Source of the DNA: Actinomycetota bacterium
GTDB lineage: Bacteria; Actinomycetota; Actinomycetes; S36-B12; CAIYMF01
Direction of reading: 5' to 3'
NCBI GenBank assembly: GCA_026393115.1
Contig: JAPLAU010000023.1
Location: 1 to 64,000 of the forward strand
DNA length: 64,000 nt
Positions 1-7,847 of this stretch are shown in pieces. Within the stretch, counting starts at the first letter, position 1, and each line of letters starts with the position of its first letter. Under the pieces are notes generated by a model. The model searched no databases, was not told where the DNA came from, and was given only the letters and a program-made list of their open reading frames with translations. A program made the translations under genes and the position numbers.

Positions 1-97
1 CCCCAACAAAGACAGCCAACCCCGCGGCCTCAAACCAGGACCCAAACCCGGCAACAAAAAAGGCGGCATGCCCAAGGGATACAAGTTCAAAAAATAA
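1..97 (+). CDS. C-terminal tail of an unidentified basic protein (5' end outside window)
   Basis: An open frame (codons starting at base 2) enters from the left edge and stops at TAA 95-97. The 31 visible residues are rich in Lys, Pro and Gly and end in PKGYKFKK. Such tails occur on nucleic-acid-binding proteins, but nothing here identifies the family. The low-GC, adenine-rich codons at the end differ from the neighbouring genes. A terminator-like hairpin follows directly, which supports this being a real gene end. Confidence 0.5.
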   Translation, partial: PNKDSQPRGLKPGPKPGNKKGGMPKGYKFKK

Positions 98-99
98 GT

Positions 100-136
100 A
101 AGTCCCGAGACATCCCATAAGGATGTCCCGAGACTT
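100..136. terminator. Hairpin between the left-edge gene and tRNA-Lys, probably bidirectional
   Basis: Arms at 101-115 and 121-135 pair at 13 of 15 positions around a 5-nt loop, and one more A-T pair closes the base. Read on the minus strand, downstream of tRNA-Lys, the hairpin is followed by a T-rich stretch (positions 99 down to 89), so it fits an intrinsic terminator for the tRNA. It probably also ends the left-edge gene. Confidence 0.7.
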
Positions 137-141
137 CACAC

Positions 142-217
<76 letters not shown>

Positions 218-281
218 GCGGTTCCCGAGCCTAGCAAAGACACTCGCGTGCGCTGAACCGGGAGTCGTTCGCGGAAGGCGG

Positions 282-944
282 TCAGACTCGTACTGCGATG
301 AGATCGGCTACGGGGCGACCTGCCGTGAGGCCCGCCTTCTCGTAGCGGGTCATGGGCCGCCACTCGGGCCGTGGTGTGAAGCCGGTGCTAGTAAGGCGCA
401 ATGTGGGCTCGGCGCTCACCACCTCGAGCATTTGCTCAGCGTATTCGGGCCAGTCGGTCGCGAAGTGCATCGTGCCGCCCGACTGAAGCCGTGACGCCAG
501 CAACGTTAGCGTGACGGGTTGAACTAGGCGCCGCTTGTGATGGCGCGCCTTGGGCCACGGGTCAGGAAACCACGCTCTGATGCCCGCGAGGCACCCTTCC
601 GGAAGTGCCTCGACCAGCGTGACCGCGTCACCATGCGCGACCCGCACGTTGGTCAGTGCTTCGGAATCGAGCGCGCGTGCGAGGGCAGCGATTCCTCGGG
701 TGTGTACATCGACGGCGAGAATGCCGCGATCGGGTTCGAGGCGGGCCATTGTCACAGTCGCATCGCCCATTCCGAAGCCGATTTCGAGCACCACCGGAAG
801 GGGCGGGTCGAACAGGTCGGAAGGAGCGCCGGGGGATTCGATGGCAACGGCATAGCGGGGGAGCAGCTCGTCGAGCGCGTCGTTCATTTCAGGTCCGAGA
901 CGGCCTCGTCGGGCGTGGAACGTGCGCACCCGGGCCGTGGTCAT
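282..944 (-). CDS. trmB: tRNA (guanine-N7-)-methyltransferase TrmB
   Basis: A SAM-dependent enzyme of 220 aa that methylates G46 in the variable loop of tRNAs. The sequence shows the SAM-binding motif EIGFGMG, the signature WFPDPWPKARHHKRR and a C-terminal TRYE segment, all typical of TrmB. The frame is open much further upstream, but the translation there is low-complexity Arg/Pro without homology features and overlaps the divergent gene's leader. The ATG at 944, just before the conserved N-terminal RTFHARRGR segment, is therefore the start. A CACAAT hexamer sits exactly 6 nt before this ATG, so the mRNA may be leaderless. Its position next to tRNA-Lys fits a tRNA-maturation role. Confidence 0.93.
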   Translation of the reverse strand: MTTARVRTFHARRGRLGPEMNDALDELLPRYAVAIESPGAPSDLFDPPLPVVLEIGFGMGDATVTMARLEPDRGILAVDVHTRGIAALARALDSEALTNVRVAHGDAVTLVEALPEGCLAGIRAWFPDPWPKARHHKRRLVQPVTLTLLASRLQSGGTMHFATDWPEYAEQMLEVVSAEPTLRLTSTGFTPRPEWRPMTRYEKAGLTAGRPVADLIAVRV

Positions 945-1127
945 CACCCCATTGTGCCGGTCGCGAATCTGGCAGTCCGCTGCGGTGAACCTGTGACGAA
1001 CCTGTGGGCGCGCTACGAGGGTGCGAGGGGGGTCCGGACTGTGTACGGAGAGTGTCAGCAAGGGCCGTCGTGGCGCTTCGCGCCTGCGCTTCGGGGGAAG
1101 AATCGACACGATGAGAGGAGCACAACC

Positions 1128-2537
1128 GTGACGATAACCCCGGATCGCCTGGAGGTGGCCATGTCGGCTGGCCAGCCGCTGGCTCCGCCACGTCGATTGC
1201 CTTCTGCGCGTTCGTCGCGAGTGACGGCGTTTGACGTCAGTCTGGTGGTGCTCTTCATAACCGGTGTCACCCTCGGTCTGTGGTGGCGGCACGGTGGTGT
1301 GACTCAACTACTCACAGGTGGAAACGACACCTGGATCGCCCTCGCTCAGTTGACTGGCCTCGCGGCCGCCCTTACTTCCCTTGGAGGCGTCCTGCTGGTG
1401 GCGCGCCCGCGCTGGCTTGAGCACCGCTACGGACTTGACCGCATGCTCGGATGGCACCGCTGGGTTGGAACGTCGACGGTGTTCTTGGTGTTCGTGCACA
1501 CGGTCGTGTCGCTCATCGGTTACGGCGGACTCGAGAAGCGCGGTCTGCTGCCGGAACTGTGGAACTTGATGCAAACCCAGCAGTGGATGTGGGCGGCCAC
1601 GGCGGCGTTGGTGCTGTTCGTGTTGATCGGAATCAGTTCGTACCGGCGTATTCGCACAAAGGTGCACTACGAGACGTGGTACTTCATTCACCTGACGGCG
1701 TACCTTGCAGTGTTGCTCGGCTTCGGTCACCAACTCACCCTGGGCACCGACTTCGTGGGCGACCAAATCGGAACGTGGTGGTGGGTATCTCTGTACGTTG
1801 TGGTGCTCGCCATCTTGCTCGTCGATCGTTTCGGTGACCTCGCGCGTGCATTCCTTCGCCGCCCCTTGCGTGTCACTGCAGTGACATATGAAGCGCCCGA
1901 GGTGGCCAGCGTGCACATTGCCGGCCCGGGGCTAAAGCGCCTTCGTGCGACAGCCGGTCAGTACTTCCTGCTGCGCTTTGGCCACGGTGACCTGTTGTGG
2001 CAGGCGCACCCGGTGTCGCTGTCGGCGGCACCGACCAATCGTGGATTGCGCTTCACCATCAAGAGCTTGGGTGATGGGTCCGACGCGATTCATCAGTTGC
2101 CAGTCGGAACGCGTGCGTTCCTTGAAGGTCCCTACGGCCGAATGACAGCCGAGCGTTCTGAGGGCGAGAAGGTACTGCTCGTTGGTGGTGGAGTGGGCTT
2201 GGCGCCGCTGCGTGCGGTGGTTGAGGATTGCACTGCCGACCAGCAGCCGATCTTGGTCGCGCGTGTGAAGAACGAGGAAGACTTGGTGCACCGTGCCGAG
2301 ATTGAGCAGTTGCTCGCCGCCCGTGGTGGACGTCTGTTCGTGTTGGCCGGACCGCGCAAGCTGTTCGGTGGGGGAGACCCTTTCCGTCCTGACATGTTGC
2401 GCCAAGCGGTTCCAGACATCGCGCAGCGGCACGTGTACCTGTGTGGTCCGGAGTCGTTGGAGCGCGCGGTTGAGAAGTCCGCGCGTGCTTGTGGAGTTCC
2501 GTTGGAGAACATCCATGTCGAGAGGTTCGGTGTCTGA
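1128..2537 (+). CDS. Ferric-reductase-like membrane flavoprotein (heme/FAD/NAD(P)H oxidoreductase)
   Basis: A protein of 469 aa. The N-terminal half has about six hydrophobic helices with His residues spaced as heme ligands (HRWVG...FVHTVV and FIHLT...GFGHQL). The C-terminal half is a ferredoxin-reductase module, with an FAD region ending in AHPVSLSAAP and NAD(P)-binding motifs GGGVGLAPLR and YLCGPESLE. It should pass electrons from cytosolic NAD(P)H through the membrane. The gene directly downstream encodes an exported FMN-binding protein, which would be the extracytoplasmic acceptor. GTG 1128 is preferred because AGGAG lies 7 nt upstream. ATG 1161, with its own GGAGGT, is the alternative. 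The long upstream frame is antisense to trmB and is not coding. Confidence 0.85.
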   Translation: MTITPDRLEVAMSAGQPLAPPRRLPSARSSRVTAFDVSLVVLFITGVTLGLWWRHGGVTQLLTGGNDTWIALAQLTGLAAALTSLGGVLLVARPRWLEHRYGLDRMLGWHRWVGTSTVFLVFVHTVVSLIGYGGLEKRGLLPELWNLMQTQQWMWAATAALVLFVLIGISSYRRIRTKVHYETWYFIHLTAYLAVLLGFGHQLTLGTDFVGDQIGTWWWVSLYVVVLAILLVDRFGDLARAFLRRPLRVTAVTYEAPEVASVHIAGPGLKRLRATAGQYFLLRFGHGDLLWQAHPVSLSAAPTNRGLRFTIKSLGDGSDAIHQLPVGTRAFLEGPYGRMTAERSEGEKVLLVGGGVGLAPLRAVVEDCTADQQPILVARVKNEEDLVHRAEIEQLLAARGGRLFVLAGPRKLFGGGDPFRPDMLRQAVPDIAQRHVYLCGPESLERAVEKSARACGVPLENIHVERFGV

Positions 2538-2539
2538 GC

Positions 2540-3073
2540 ATGGGTAACCTCCTGCGACGCGGTGCGCCCGCGCTTGCGCTCACTGGAACGGCCGTCGCGT
2601 TGGTCGCGCTGTTCGATCCTGGTGTGCGCGCGTTGGCCGGCAATGACTCAGCGAGTGCAACGGAGTTGAAATCGAAGCCGGTGTCGGCGAAGGACAACAC
2701 GGCACCCGCGCCGACTCCCACTACCACTGCGCAGTCGGATGGCGGAACGAAGTCGACTCCCACGCCCTCGGCCTCGACTCAGTCGTCAGCGGATTGTTCG
2801 AATGCCAAGGAGTACACCGGCCCAGTGGTGGATACCCGGTGGGGTCCGGTGCAGGTGACGGCGACCGTGGCCAACGGCGTCGTGTGCTCGGCCGATGCGC
2901 TGCAGTACCCCGATGGTGACCGGCGTTCAGCGCAGATTAGCCAGTATTCGATTCCGATTCTCAATGAGCAGGCTGTTTCTCAGAACGGCGAAATTTCCGG
3001 GATCTCGGGGGCGAGTTACACCTCGTACGGTTACCAGCAGTCGCTGCAGGCACTGTTGACGCAAGCCCGATAG
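2540..3073 (+). CDS. Exported FMN-binding domain protein (probable covalent flavinylation site)
   Basis: A protein of 177 aa with an N-terminal signal/anchor helix (residues about 8-25), a Ser/Thr/Pro-rich linker (about 38-85) and one FMN-binding domain. The domain ends with S-G-A-S-Y-T-S at residues 156-162. Thr161 is where ApbE-type transferases attach FMN in RnfG/NqrC-like proteins. The ATG is 2 nt after the stop of the ferric-reductase-like gene, so the two are co-translated. Together they look like a trans-membrane electron-export pair. No apbE gene is in the window, so maturation must rely on a copy elsewhere. Confidence 0.85.
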   Translation: MGNLLRRGAPALALTGTAVALVALFDPGVRALAGNDSASATELKSKPVSAKDNTAPAPTPTTTAQSDGGTKSTPTPSASTQSSADCSNAKEYTGPVVDTRWGPVQVTATVANGVVCSADALQYPDGDRRSAQISQYSIPILNEQAVSQNGEISGISGASYTSYGYQQSLQALLTQAR

Positions 3074-3128
3074 GGGTTGCCTTCGGGCTCGCAGGTAGAC
3101 TCGGCGAGCGCCGCCGCGAGGCGGCCAT

Positions 3129-3205
3129 GGTGGGTGTAGCTCAGCTGGTAGAGCGCCGCGTTGTGGTCGCGGATGTCGCGGGTTCAAGTCCCGTCACTCA
3201 CCCCA
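3129..3205 (+). tRNA. tRNA-His (anticodon GTG)
   Basis: The acceptor GTGGGTG (3130-3136) pairs with CACTCAC (3195-3201). The extra G at -1 (3129) faces the C73 discriminator, the identity signature of tRNA-His. The anticodon loop TTGTGGT gives GTG. The T arm is GCGGG-TTCAAGT-CCCGT, and CCA is encoded at 3203-3205. Confidence 0.97.
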
Positions 3206-3246
3206 AAGTAAGAAGCCCAGAGGATTTCCTCTGGGCTTCTTACTTT
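3205..3246. terminator. Perfect 20-bp inverted repeat between tRNA-His and recQ
   Basis: The arms 3205-3224 and 3227-3246 are exact reverse complements. They are A/T-rich at the base and GC-rich in the middle (AGAAGCCCAGAGGA). The hairpin lies between two converging units, tRNA-His (+) and recQ (-). The base of the stem supplies a short T run on each strand, so it should act as a bidirectional intrinsic terminator. Confidence 0.88.
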
Positions 3247-3290
3247 GTTGAATCGGTGGGTTGGGGCTTCTGCGGTGGTCACGGCGACGT

Positions 3291-5399
3291 CTACCCCGGT
3301 TGCCGATGCAACACGAATGGCAGTACTCCTCGGGCTCCTGCTTCGCCCAATGCGATTCCTGCGAATGTGAGTGTCCATCGACTACGAGCTGTGTCATCAA
3401 CGAGCAGGACCATCGCATCGTCAAGCGACACTCCCTCACGTATTCGGAGCGACCCTGACACATTGATTGCTCGTTGTGCTGGCGCGGCAACTTCGTGTTG
3501 CGCGGGTCCGACCCATTCGAGGGCGTCAACAAGTTGCAACCGTCCTCGCGCCGCGATGCCCGCTGCCAAGGAATGAACAAGTTGTGGGTGCCGAATCGAT
3601 GGCATCGGAACCACCATCGTGGGACGCGCCACCCAGACTGAGGCCCAGCGACCCAACACATCGATCGACGCATCAACGGCCCACTCGGGACATTCGCCAT
3701 CACCCGTGCGCACCAACTCGATCACTTCAGGCCAGGCCGGATCGTCAGCGAAGGCCAGTGACCGACCTTCTTGCAAGCGCGCTGCCGCAGGGATGTTGCC
3801 ACGCCGATCGGGGATTCCGCGAGTGAACTGTTTGCGAGGTTCGATCTCCTTGTCGCGTCCGCGTAGGAAGGTGCGGGCAGCGGAGACGGACTCCGGTGAC
3901 GGTTCGGTCGGAAGGGATGCAGGCATGACTCCGGTACACACCGAGCAACGACCGCATTCAGCAGCTTCATCGACGGGATCATCAAGGCTTTGCCGCAGCA
4001 AGGTTTCAAGGCAACGTTGACCGCGCGCGTACCGTCGCATGATGGAAGCTTCCGCGCGACGCGCTGCGACCACCGCCTCGTAGCGAGGCGCATCGAATTG
4101 CCACGAGGCGCCGGTGGCGATCCAACCTTCCGTGGTGCGATCGGTTGCGTCGTCAACGGCGAGAATCTTGAGCAGTAATTCGACTCGTGACCGGTTGAGT
4201 CCGGTGCTGATCTCAATGTCGTTGACGCTGGCGGGCTTGGCGGCGTCGCCCAGGAAGTTCAGCACTGCGCGGGCATCGTTTTCGCGAGGAATGTTGGAGG
4301 TGGCGAAGTACTCCCACAGTCGTTCGTCGGTCGCGCCGCCAGGAATGAGAACGACGACCGCGCGGTCAAGTGCGCGGCCGGCGCGTCCGACTTGTTGGTA
4401 GTAGTCGACGGGGGATTGGGGTGAACCCACGTGAATGCAAAACGCGAGGTCGGGTTTGTCGTAGCCCATTCCGAGCGCCGAAGTGGCGATCACTGCTTTG
4501 ACGCGGTTCGCACGTAGATCGTCTTCGATGCGTGCACGCGCATCAGTTTCGGTGCTGCCGTTGTAGGCGACAGTGTTGTGTCCGCGTGAGGTGAGGAACT
4601 CGGCGAGCTGCTCGGACTGTTCAACGGTGAGCACGTACACAATTCCTGAACCATCGAGAACCCGTAACGCTTCATCAACCCACGCGAACGATGCCAGCGG
4701 ATCAAGTGTCGGCACCACTGACAGGTGCAGTGATTCGCGCGTCAAGGATCCGCGCAGCACTAATGTTCGGTCGCCCAGTTGGTGTGCGACATCATCGGTG
4801 ACTCGCTTGTTGGCTGTTGCTGTGGTCGCGAGCACGGGCAGGTTCGGGTCAGAAGTGAGCAAGCGCGCGAGCCGCTGATAGTCGGGGCGGAAGTCGTGGC
4901 CCCACGACGAAATGCAGTGTGCCTCATCAATGACCAGCAAACCCAGCGAGCCGAGCAGCGGAGCGAGTACCTGCGCGGCGAACGTTGGATTGGCGAGCCG
5001 TTCGGGGGAGACGAGTAAGACGTCGATCTCACCGCTCAGGAGTTGTTGTTCGATTTGCCGCCAATCGGTGTTGTTCGACGAGTTGAGGGTTGCTGCTCGC
5101 AACCCCGCCCGACCCGCGGCGTCAACCTGGTTGCGCATGAGCGCCAGTAGCGGTGAGACCACCAGCGTTGGGCCGCCTCCGGCATCACGAATCGCTTTCG
5201 CCGCAATCCAATAGACCGCGCTCTTACCCCAGCCGGTGGCCTGTACGACGAGAGCCCGGCGATGTTCGACCACCAGCGCCCGCACCGCTTCGAGTTGGTC
5301 GGGCCGTACGGTTGCGTCGCTGCCCGCGAGGTCGCGGATCACTGAGTCTGCCTTGAGGGCAAGCTCAGCGTCGGTCACGTTCCACGAAGGGGTGGGCAT
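3291..5399 (-). CDS. recQ: RecQ-family ATP-dependent DNA helicase with C-terminal PRTase-like domain
   Basis: A protein of 702 aa. It has Walker A TGWGKS (residues 55-60), the DEAH box (158-161) followed by CISSWGHDFRPDY, helicase C-terminal motifs (LGMGYDKPDLAF and QQVGRAGR) and a winged-helix-like segment. A cysteine cluster of zinc type follows (RCLETLL...CGRCSVC). In place of the HRDC domain of E. coli RecQ, the C-terminus carries VLLVDDTARSRWT, a phosphoribosyltransferase-like motif; this arrangement is seen in actinobacterial RecQ-like helicases. Its likely role is 3'-5' unwinding in recombination or repair. The ATG has no Shine-Dalgarno but has TACTCT exactly 6 nt upstream. Confidence 0.92.
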   Translation of the reverse strand: MPTPSWNVTDAELALKADSVIRDLAGSDATVRPDQLEAVRALVVEHRRALVVQATGWGKSAVYWIAAKAIRDAGGGPTLVVSPLLALMRNQVDAAGRAGLRAATLNSSNNTDWRQIEQQLLSGEIDVLLVSPERLANPTFAAQVLAPLLGSLGLLVIDEAHCISSWGHDFRPDYQRLARLLTSDPNLPVLATTATANKRVTDDVAHQLGDRTLVLRGSLTRESLHLSVVPTLDPLASFAWVDEALRVLDGSGIVYVLTVEQSEQLAEFLTSRGHNTVAYNGSTETDARARIEDDLRANRVKAVIATSALGMGYDKPDLAFCIHVGSPQSPVDYYQQVGRAGRALDRAVVVLIPGGATDERLWEYFATSNIPRENDARAVLNFLGDAAKPASVNDIEISTGLNRSRVELLLKILAVDDATDRTTEGWIATGASWQFDAPRYEAVVAARRAEASIMRRYARGQRCLETLLRQSLDDPVDEAAECGRCSVCTGVMPASLPTEPSPESVSAARTFLRGRDKEIEPRKQFTRGIPDRRGNIPAAARLQEGRSLAFADDPAWPEVIELVRTGDGECPEWAVDASIDVLGRWASVWVARPTMVVPMPSIRHPQLVHSLAAGIAARGRLQLVDALEWVGPAQHEVAAPAQRAINVSGSLRIREGVSLDDAMVLLVDDTARSRWTLTFAGIALGEAGARGVLPFVLHRQPG

Positions 5400-5405
5400 G
5401 AGTTC

Positions 5406-5411
5406 AGAGTA
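5406..5411 (-). promoter_or_regulatory. -10 element for leaderless recQ
   Basis: The minus strand reads TACTCT, then 6 nt, then the recQ ATG. The TANNNT hexamer would place the transcription start on or next to the ATG. No convincing -35 is visible. Confidence 0.55.
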
Positions 5412-5434
5412 CGTGCGAGGTGTGTCGGGGGACT

Positions 5435-5755
5435 TCAGACGCTCAGTGCCTTGCGGCGGACGGCTGCGAGATCTGTCTCAAGGCGATCAAGCGCTGCCTC
5501 CAAGTCACCGACCGGTGCGATGGCTTTCATGACGACCAGTCGCACAACCGTTGACAACGGCAAGCCTTCCGCAGCGGCATATGCAGAAAGCTGCTCAAAC
5601 TCGTCATCTCGAAAACGTACCTGCAGATTCTTGGCGCGTGGATGGCCACGCGTGATTGAGATGCCCTCAGGCAGAGGTGCCTTCTGATCAGCCCCCAACT
5701 CAGCGGCTTCGACTGCTGTCGCTTCCTCAGCGAGAATGTCGTCAATCTTGCCCAT
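5435..5755 (-). CDS. Ribbon-helix-helix-type antitoxin (BrnA-like position)
   Basis: A protein of 106 aa. The acidic N-terminal half is followed by a compact C-terminal RHH-like segment: NLQVRFRDDEFEQLSAYA, then LPLSTVVRLVVMKAI. Its ATG lies inside the 3' end of the upstream toxin gene (14-nt overlap), and the toxin-first order matches brnT-brnA. It is expected to bind the toxin and repress the shared promoter at 6045-6074. The assignment rests on size, context and the RHH-like strand-helix-helix pattern. Confidence 0.65.
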   Translation of the reverse strand: MGKIDDILAEEATAVEAAELGADQKAPLPEGISITRGHPRAKNLQVRFRDDEFEQLSAYAAAEGLPLSTVVRLVVMKAIAPVGDLEAALDRLETDLAAVRRKALSV

Positions 5756-6038
5756 CTACTTCTGCCTCTCTGTAGATCCGCTGGTCCTTCTCATTGGCCA
5801 GCCAGCCGTTGACCCCGTAGTCGATCCCGCCACTGGACATCGCAATAACCGTGATAACCGCTTCGGCAAGCATCGAATAACCGATGATCTGGACACTTCG
5901 ACCGCTAGCACTGTTGTAGTCAGGACTGACCACGACTCTGTTCAGATCTGCCACTGCATCGTTTGCCAACGCGACGCTAATCCCGTGTTTCGCGTGCATG
6001 TACTCACCGCGCTTTGACCAATCGAGATTGTCAAACAC
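5742..6038 (-). CDS. BrnT-like toxin
   Basis: A protein of 98 aa resembling BrnT ribonuclease toxins: an N-terminal W...KHGIS motif, then a PDYNSASGRSVQIIGYS strand, a hydrophobic strand (AVITVIAM) and a C-terminal ANEKDQRIYRE segment. In typical BrnT the region before the last helix reads (I)SAR.A. Here it is NGWLAN, so the usual arginine is absent and activity may differ. The GTG start is supported by TACGCT placed 6 nt upstream, with TTGCCT 18 nt further on. The gene overlaps the RHH antitoxin by 14 nt. Confidence 0.6.
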   Translation of the reverse strand: MFDNLDWSKRGEYMHAKHGISVALANDAVADLNRVVVSPDYNSASGRSVQIIGYSMLAEAVITVIAMSSGGIDYGVNGWLANEKDQRIYREAEVDGQD

Positions 6039-6044
6039 CCCTCA

Positions 6045-6074
6045 AGCGTAAGGCATTACATTACGGTTAGGCAA
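6045..6074 (-). promoter_or_regulatory. Promoter of the BrnT/RHH-like toxin-antitoxin operon
   Basis: The minus strand reads TTGCCT (6069-6074), an 18-nt spacer, and TACGCT (6045-6050) exactly 6 nt before the GTG. The spacer contains the direct repeat TAATG-TAATG, a possible antitoxin operator. Confidence 0.6.
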
Positions 6075-6179
6075 TGTGACTCCGTGTTCGGCAGCGACTC
6101 CACCAGCCTGGGAGTTCACGGCATGGGTGGCTTCAACGCAGCCGCGAGATTGGAGTGAGCCTTCCCGCCAAGCGTGCCG

Positions 6180-7574
6180 TCACCAGAAGGTAATCGGACC
6201 AGCGTTCTGTTGACGACCGATCGGTCCGGGATCAATGAGGACGCCGTCTTCGACGACAACGGTGCCCCTCATGAGAACCGTCCGCGTCCATCCGGTGACC
6301 GACATTCCCTCATAGGGGGTGTAGTCGGTATCCATATGCAGATCGCCAATGGTGACGATACGTGTCAGGTCAGGATCGAAGATGACGAGGTCAGCATCGG
6401 ACCCTGGCGCAATGGCTCCCTTGCGCGGGTACAAGCCATTGAGCCGTGCCGGGTTGCTGCACATCATTCGAACAAAGTCTTCAGGCGAGATTTGTCCACT
6501 GCGGACGTACCGGTTCCACACCACGGACAATCGGGTTTCGACTCCGGGTAGTCCGTTGGGCATGATCCGCACATCGTGACTGCACTCTTCCTTCTGGCTG
6601 GTGCTGTAGCAGCAGTGGTCACTGCCGATCGTGTGCACTCGACCAACGGCGAGTCGATCGCCGAGGGCCGCCACCGTCTTGGCACTACGAATTGGAGGAC
6701 AGCACACGAAACGTTCGGGAAACTGACCCTCGTAGCACGTTTCATCCAGCACCAGATAGTGCGGGCACGTTTCTGAATATGCTCGTATTCCTCGTAGCCG
6801 TGCGGCATCAACAAGGTCGACGGCACTCGGAATTGATTGATGCACGAAATAGACGGGTGCTCCCGTGCGCTCGGCAGCCCCCAGCACCTGAGCCACTGCG
6901 GACTCCTCAGCGGCCTCGGGTCGACTTGCTGCCATGCCGCGTGCACCGATTCGACCCTCTGCCTCTGCCTGAGCTTGGGCGGCCTCAATGGCCTCATTCT
7001 CTTCGGCATGGATGTAGGTGAGCCCGGACACCTGAGTCAGTGCACGCATTACCGACTCGATCGTGTCAATTCCGACCATGAGTTCGCCGCGGTAGGTCGT
7101 AAAGAGTTTGATCGTGCGCACACCGCGCTTAGCCATCTGACTGATCGTCTCGGCGGCGTCGACCGGAGCGGAGCTCAGGCAACCATGAAATGCATAGTCA
7201 CACCGTGATTCGGCCCCTGCGGCGATCTTGTCGTCGAGTGCCTCAATCGGGTCTTGCCCCACTGCCGGTATCGCAAAATCAATCACGGTGGTTGTGCCAC
7301 CAGCAAGGGCAGCGAGTGAGGCAGTTTCGAAGTTGTCGCACGTCATGAAGGCGCCGAGCGGGATCAACAAGTGGAAATGTGGGTCGACTGCACCGGGCAT
7401 CACAATCTTGCCAGCGGCATCGATGATGCGAGCCGCTCCAAACGTCGACAGGTCAGTATCGGCGTCGACAATCGCGGCGATGCGCTCTCCCGATACCACC
7501 ACGGTGGCCGGTCCTGACCATGAGTCAGTGACGACGGTTCCCCCTGCAATGACTACGTCTGGTGCGGAAGTCAT
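6180..7574 (-). CDS. Dihydropyrimidinase/hydantoinase-family cyclic amidohydrolase (copy 1)
   Basis: A 464-aa TIM-barrel amidohydrolase that opens cyclic ureides or imides to N-carbamoyl or amide products. The binuclear metal set is present: H66 and H68 (DPHFHL), carboxylated K156 (TIKLFTTY), H189 (YIHAEE), H245 (FVHQS) and D319 (GSDH). AAAGGAA precedes the ATG. It is divergent from the Rieske oxygenase operon. It differs clearly in sequence from the second dihydropyrimidinase-like gene 12 kb away, so the two are not a recent duplication and may act on different rings. Substrate unknown. Confidence 0.88.
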   Translation of the reverse strand: MTSAPDVVIAGGTVVTDSWSGPATVVVSGERIAAIVDADTDLSTFGAARIIDAAGKIVMPGAVDPHFHLLIPLGAFMTCDNFETASLAALAGGTTTVIDFAIPAVGQDPIEALDDKIAAGAESRCDYAFHGCLSSAPVDAAETISQMAKRGVRTIKLFTTYRGELMVGIDTIESVMRALTQVSGLTYIHAEENEAIEAAQAQAEAEGRIGARGMAASRPEAAEESAVAQVLGAAERTGAPVYFVHQSIPSAVDLVDAARLRGIRAYSETCPHYLVLDETCYEGQFPERFVCCPPIRSAKTVAALGDRLAVGRVHTIGSDHCCYSTSQKEECSHDVRIMPNGLPGVETRLSVVWNRYVRSGQISPEDFVRMMCSNPARLNGLYPRKGAIAPGSDADLVIFDPDLTRIVTIGDLHMDTDYTPYEGMSVTGWTRTVLMRGTVVVEDGVLIDPGPIGRQQNAGPITFW

Positions 7575-7609
7575 CCGATTCCTTTCATTAGCGGGCGAGT
7601 CCAGCGGAC

Positions 7610-7620
7610 CGGATGATCCG
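7610..7620. promoter_or_regulatory. 11-bp palindrome in the dihydropyrimidinase/Rieske divergent gap
   Basis: CGGATGATCCG is a perfect inverted repeat (CGGAT/ATCCG around a central G) in the 273-bp gap 7575-7847. It is a possible operator, for example for the LuxR-type regulator at 16510. It is short, and no second copy was seen. No consensus sigma-70 promoter was obvious in this gap. Confidence 0.3.
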
Positions 7621-7718
7621 TCTATTTACGTCCCTGCTCAGGGTGACCCTCAGTGTCTTCCTGCATCATCCCTCGGACGAGGCATATTACTGCGCATCCC
7701 GTGGAGGAGGTATTCCCC

Positions 7719-7766
7719 GTGGAAATCACGCGAGGAGGAGTCATTGCTTACCCTTGCCTCGAATGA
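7719..7766 (+). CDS. Possible 15-codon leader ORF upstream of the Rieske operon
   Basis: GTG 7719 lies 8 nt after a very strong Shine-Dalgarno (GGAGGAGG, 7703-7710) and is followed by 14 sense codons and TGA (peptide MEITRGGVIAYPCLE). A second purine-rich AGGAGGAG at 7733-7740 lies inside it. The ORF ends 81 nt before the Rieske alpha start. It could be a leader peptide or a remnant of an older gene start. The peptide has no run of a single amino acid that would indicate classical attenuation. Confidence 0.3.
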   Translation: MEITRGGVIAYPCLE

Positions 7767-7847
7767 GGGCTTCCGCAACACCGTGCGTGACTCCTAGTCT
7801 CCGAGTTCACGACCCAACAGGTGGGCAGACGCAAAGAGGTGAATGTA

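Noticed and set aside
537-1127. Apparent N-terminal extension of the ferric-reductase-like protein
   Set aside because: It is antisense to trmB, has no domain features, and two good ribosome sites occur just before the membrane part at 1128 and 1161.
945-1307. A long in-frame extension of trmB upstream of ATG 944
   Set aside because: The translation is Arg/Pro low-complexity, lies antisense to the leader and start of the ferric-reductase-like gene, and the conserved TrmB N-terminus begins right after ATG 944.
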